A DNA stretch of 64,000 nt from Lachnospiraceae bacterium. GTDB taxonomy: Bacteria; Bacillota; Clostridia; Lachnospirales; Lachnospiraceae. Where the stretch lies: the NCBI GenBank assembly GCA_022794255.1, contig JAAWEL010000064.1:1-64000 (forward strand), in the 5' to 3' direction. The notes beneath the pieces were generated by a model. The model was not told the DNA's origin. It saw only the letters and a list, made by a program, of their open reading frames with translations, and did not search any database. Positions within the stretch are counted from its first letter, which is position 1. Each line of letters opens with the position of its first letter. Of the stretch, positions 61,610-64,000 are shown one piece after another. Position numbers and translations under genes: made by a program.

Positions 61610-62773
61610 TTACTGAATCACCCGCACCCGCAAAATCCCTTCAATCGCATTCAGCTTTTGAACGGTCATATCATCTGGCTTCTTGTCCAGATCCATCAGG
61701 GTATAGGCAAATTTATCCCGGCTCTTATTAGTCATATCGGAAATATTTATTCCACAGGATGCCATCATACCAGTTATCTGACCGATCATGTTAGGAACAT
61801 TCAAATGCATCACAGCAACACGGCTGGCAGTTTTGCAAATTCCCATATCGCATACCGGATAATTGACAGAATTATGGATATTTCCATTTTCCAGATAATC
61901 CATCATCTCCATAACCGCCATTCTGGCACAATTGTCCTCGGATTCTTCTGTAGATGCACCCAGGTGAGGAATTACAATGGCATTTTTCATGTGGGCTGCC
62001 TTGGGGTTGGGAAAATCTGTGACATACTTTTTCACCTTTCCGGACTCCAAAGCATCTGCCATGTCATCATCATTGACCAGCAAATCTCTGGCAAAGTTAA
62101 GAACCACCACCCCATCCTTCATTGTGGAAATCGTCTCCTTATTAAGCATCCCCCTGGTGGAATCCATTAACGGTACATGAATGGTGATGAAATCACACTC
62201 CTGGTAAATGCTGTCCACACTGGTAATATGCTTTACATCCCGGGAAAGCATCCACGCTGCATTGACAGATATATAGGGATCGTACCCATAAACTTCCATG
62301 CCAAGAGCAGCTGCAGCATTGGCCACCTCAGCCCCAATAGCTCCCAGGCCAATGACCCCTAACTTCTTTCCCTTGATCTCCCCACCGGCAAAAGCTTTTT
62401 TGCTCTTCTCTACAGATTTAGAAATATTCTCATCTTCCTTGTTGTCCTGGCACCAGGCAATGCCCCCCACAATATCCCGGCTGGCCAGCAGCATACCTGC
62501 CAGCACCAGCTCCTTCACTCCATTGGCATTGGCTCCCGGCGTATTAAACACCACAATTCCATCCTGAGCACATGCCTCAAGAGGAATATTATTTACACCA
62601 GCCCCGGCTCTTGCAACTGCAAGTAAAGAATCAGAAAATGTCATCTCGTGAAGAGATGCACTCCGAACCAGAATCCCCTCAGCCTCCTGGATATTGTCTG
62701 TCACACTATAATCTTCAGTCAAAAATCCCAAACCATATTGAGAAATTGCATTTAAACAATGGATTTTCTTCAT
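61610..62773 (-). CDS. serA: D-3-phosphoglycerate dehydrogenase
   Basis: SerA oxidises 3-phosphoglycerate to phosphohydroxypyruvate, the first step of serine synthesis. The 387-residue protein has GVIGLGAIGAEVANAA (NAD-binding), NFARDLLVND, the catalytic His in VIPHLGASTEES and a C-terminal ACT domain (about 320-387) for serine feedback. It overlaps serC by ATGA, so the two are translationally coupled. Confidence 0.94.
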   Translation of the reverse strand: MKKIHCLNAISQYGLGFLTEDYSVTDNIQEAEGILVRSASLHEMTFSDSLLAVARAGAGVNNIPLEACAQDGIVVFNTPGANANGVKELVLAGMLLASRDIVGGIAWCQDNKEDENISKSVEKSKKAFAGGEIKGKKLGVIGLGAIGAEVANAAAALGMEVYGYDPYISVNAAWMLSRDVKHITSVDSIYQECDFITIHVPLMDSTRGMLNKETISTMKDGVVVLNFARDLLVNDDDMADALESGKVKKYVTDFPNPKAAHMKNAIVIPHLGASTEESEDNCARMAVMEMMDYLENGNIHNSVNYPVCDMGICKTASRVAVMHLNVPNMIGQITGMMASCGINISDMTNKSRDKFAYTLMDLDKKPDDMTVQKLNAIEGILRVRVIQ

Positions 62774-63855
62774 GCCTGATGTGCCTCCTCAAATTTCTTC
62801 ATAAATTCCACCAGCTTTTCCACACCTTCAACCGGCATGGCATTGTAAATACTAGCCCGCATACCACCCACAGTTCTGTGCCCCTTCAGATTCACAAACC
62901 CGGCAGCTGTAGCCTCTTTGATAAACTGAGCATCCAGATCGGCATCACCCGTCACAAAGGGAACATTCATCAGAGACCGGTCTTCCTTTACCACGGTTCC
63001 CTTAAAAAGCTTGCTCTCATCCAGGAAATCGTAAAGGATCTTTGCCTTCTTTTCATTGTACTCCTTCATCGCGCTTAAGCCACCCTTTGCCTTCAGCCAT
63101 TTAAAAACTTTGCCGCAGATATAGATGCCATATGCCGGTGGCGTGTTATACAGAGACTTGGCATCTGCATGCGTCTTGTACTGACACATAGTGGGAGTTC
63201 CCTCCAGCACATCCTCTGTGATCAGATCTTCCCGAATAATCACAATCACCACACCAGCCGGCCCGATATTTTTCTGAACACCACCGTAAAGCACCCCATA
63301 TTTGGTTACATCCACCGGCTCAGAAAGGAAGCAGGAAGAGACATCTGCCACCAGGGTCTTTCCCTTCGTGTTAGGCAGAGTTTTATATTTGGTACCGTAA
63401 ATCGTATTATTCTCGCAGATATATACATAGTCTGCATCCTCATCAATCGGCAGATCGGAGCAGTCTGGAATATAGCTAAAGGTCTTATCCTCGCTGGATG
63501 CCACAGCCACGGCCTTTCCGTACTTTTTCGCTTCCTTAAATGCTTTCTTTGCCCATTGTCCGGTGATGATATAATCTGCCACGCCATTTTTCATCAGATT
63601 CTGAGGAATCATGGAAAACTGGAGATGGGCGCCGCCCTGTAAAAACAGCACCTTGTAATTGTCCGGAATATTCATTAACTCCCTTAAGTCTGCCTCAGCC
63701 TCCTGAATAATAGTCTCAAAGGCTTTGGAACGATGGCTCATCTCCATCACAGACATACCCGTTCCCTTATAATCAAGCATTTCTTCTGCCGCTTCTTTTA
63801 AGACCTCTTCCGGCAGCACCGCCGGACCTGCCGAAAAGTTATAGACTCTTCCCAT
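62770..63855 (-). CDS. serC: Phosphoserine aminotransferase
   Basis: SerC converts phosphohydroxypyruvate and glutamate to phosphoserine. The 361-residue PLP enzyme has VYNFSAGPAVLPEEVL at the N-terminus, FLQGGAHLQFSMIPQNL, VADVSSCFLSEPVD and the PLP Lys in LYGGVQKNIGPAGV. GAGGAGGAAAAGCA precedes the ATG. serC and serA form the serine operon with DUF1015 downstream. Confidence 0.96.
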   Translation of the reverse strand: MGRVYNFSAGPAVLPEEVLKEAAEEMLDYKGTGMSVMEMSHRSKAFETIIQEAEADLRELMNIPDNYKVLFLQGGAHLQFSMIPQNLMKNGVADYIITGQWAKKAFKEAKKYGKAVAVASSEDKTFSYIPDCSDLPIDEDADYVYICENNTIYGTKYKTLPNTKGKTLVADVSSCFLSEPVDVTKYGVLYGGVQKNIGPAGVVIVIIREDLITEDVLEGTPTMCQYKTHADAKSLYNTPPAYGIYICGKVFKWLKAKGGLSAMKEYNEKKAKILYDFLDESKLFKGTVVKEDRSLMNVPFVTGDADLDAQFIKEATAAGFVNLKGHRTVGGMRASIYNAMPVEGVEKLVEFMKKFEEAHQA

Positions 63856-63877
63856 TGCTTTTCCTCCTCAACTTCTT

Positions 63878-64000
63878 CTATTTAATTTTTAAATCTGTAT
63901 CATCAAACGCATCCTGGATAGGAGCCCCCGGTGATACCATGGGATATACCTTATCATCACAGTTGATCTGACAATCGATAACCACCGGAGCATTCAGGCT
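63878..64000 (-). CDS. ilvB: Acetolactate synthase large subunit (C-terminal fragment, cut by window)
   Basis: The last 40 codons of a minus-strand gene read SLNAPVVIDCQINCDDKVYPMVSPGAP and end in TDLKIK before a TAG. This is the C-terminal signature of the catalytic subunit of acetolactate synthase. The gene continues beyond the right window edge. It is about 20 bases upstream of serC, so it may be in the same operon. Confidence 0.85.
   Translation of the reverse strand, partial: SLNAPVVIDCQINCDDKVYPMVSPGAPIQDAFDDTDLKIK

Overview
The window looks like chromosomal DNA of a spore-forming Firmicute of the class Clostridia, most likely a Lachnospiraceae member (Clostridium cluster XIVa type). 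The reasons are the sporulation genes (spoIIE, yabP, yabQ, spoIIID, cotS and a Csp-like subtilase), the type III glutamine synthetase, the DUF1015-serA-serC block, the dnaD-dnaC (dnaI-like) pair, strong AGGAGG ribosome binding sites and moderate GC content. Genus and species cannot be named from the sequence alone. Most genes are on the minus strand. No tRNA, rRNA, insertion sequence, prophage or CRISPR array was seen.

Layout: 1-8.4 kb holds rpsL (cut by the window edge), small membrane proteins, a CorC-type transporter, lspA, a subtilase, a ClpX with an unusual N-terminus and an HtrA protease. 8.6-21.7 kb is a surface-polysaccharide locus read leftwards: a TPP-dependent enzyme, two related SDR enzymes around a sugar C-methyltransferase, three GT2 glycosyltransferases, an initiating sugar-phosphate transferase and an LCP ligase. 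Its gene set suggests a branched-chain sugar in a wall polymer. A divergent choline-binding-repeat surface protein and a GH13 amylase follow (22-25.6 kb). 25.9-33.5 kb is the conserved mazG-HU-rqcP-yabP-yabQ-divIC-spoIIE-tilS-hpt-ftsH block. 33.5-39 kb has a GlgX-like protein that has lost its catalytic residues, xth, a nucleotidyltransferase, lepB and prs. 39.2-46.5 kb has dnaC-dnaD behind a cluster of DnaA boxes, murC and a class A PBP with a small membrane partner. 46.5-56 kb holds glnN, fba, thrC, a phosphohexomutase, a CotS-like kinase and a polysaccharide deacetylase. 56-64 kb has a Fur-box-controlled small Cys-rich membrane protein, a PrcB-like lipoprotein, an alcohol/aldehyde dehydrogenase pair (the second frameshifted at a C8 run), spoIIID, and DUF1015-serA-serC-ilvB.

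Most notable observations: (1) SpoIIE in its standard gene neighbourhood but without the membrane domain, and with its Shine-Dalgarno buried in a terminator-like hairpin; (2) a GlgX-family pseudoenzyme in which all three GH13 catalytic residues are replaced; (3) tandem DnaA boxes upstream of the helicase-loader operon; (4) a putative branched-sugar polysaccharide locus with an enlarged TPP enzyme; (5) an aldehyde dehydrogenase split at poly-C, with palindromic operators in front of it and of its alcohol dehydrogenase partner; (6) a 16/19 Fur box beside a perfect sigma-A promoter for a 50-residue Cys-rich protein. Promoter, terminator and operator calls were made by eye. Family names come from recognition of motifs, not database searches.
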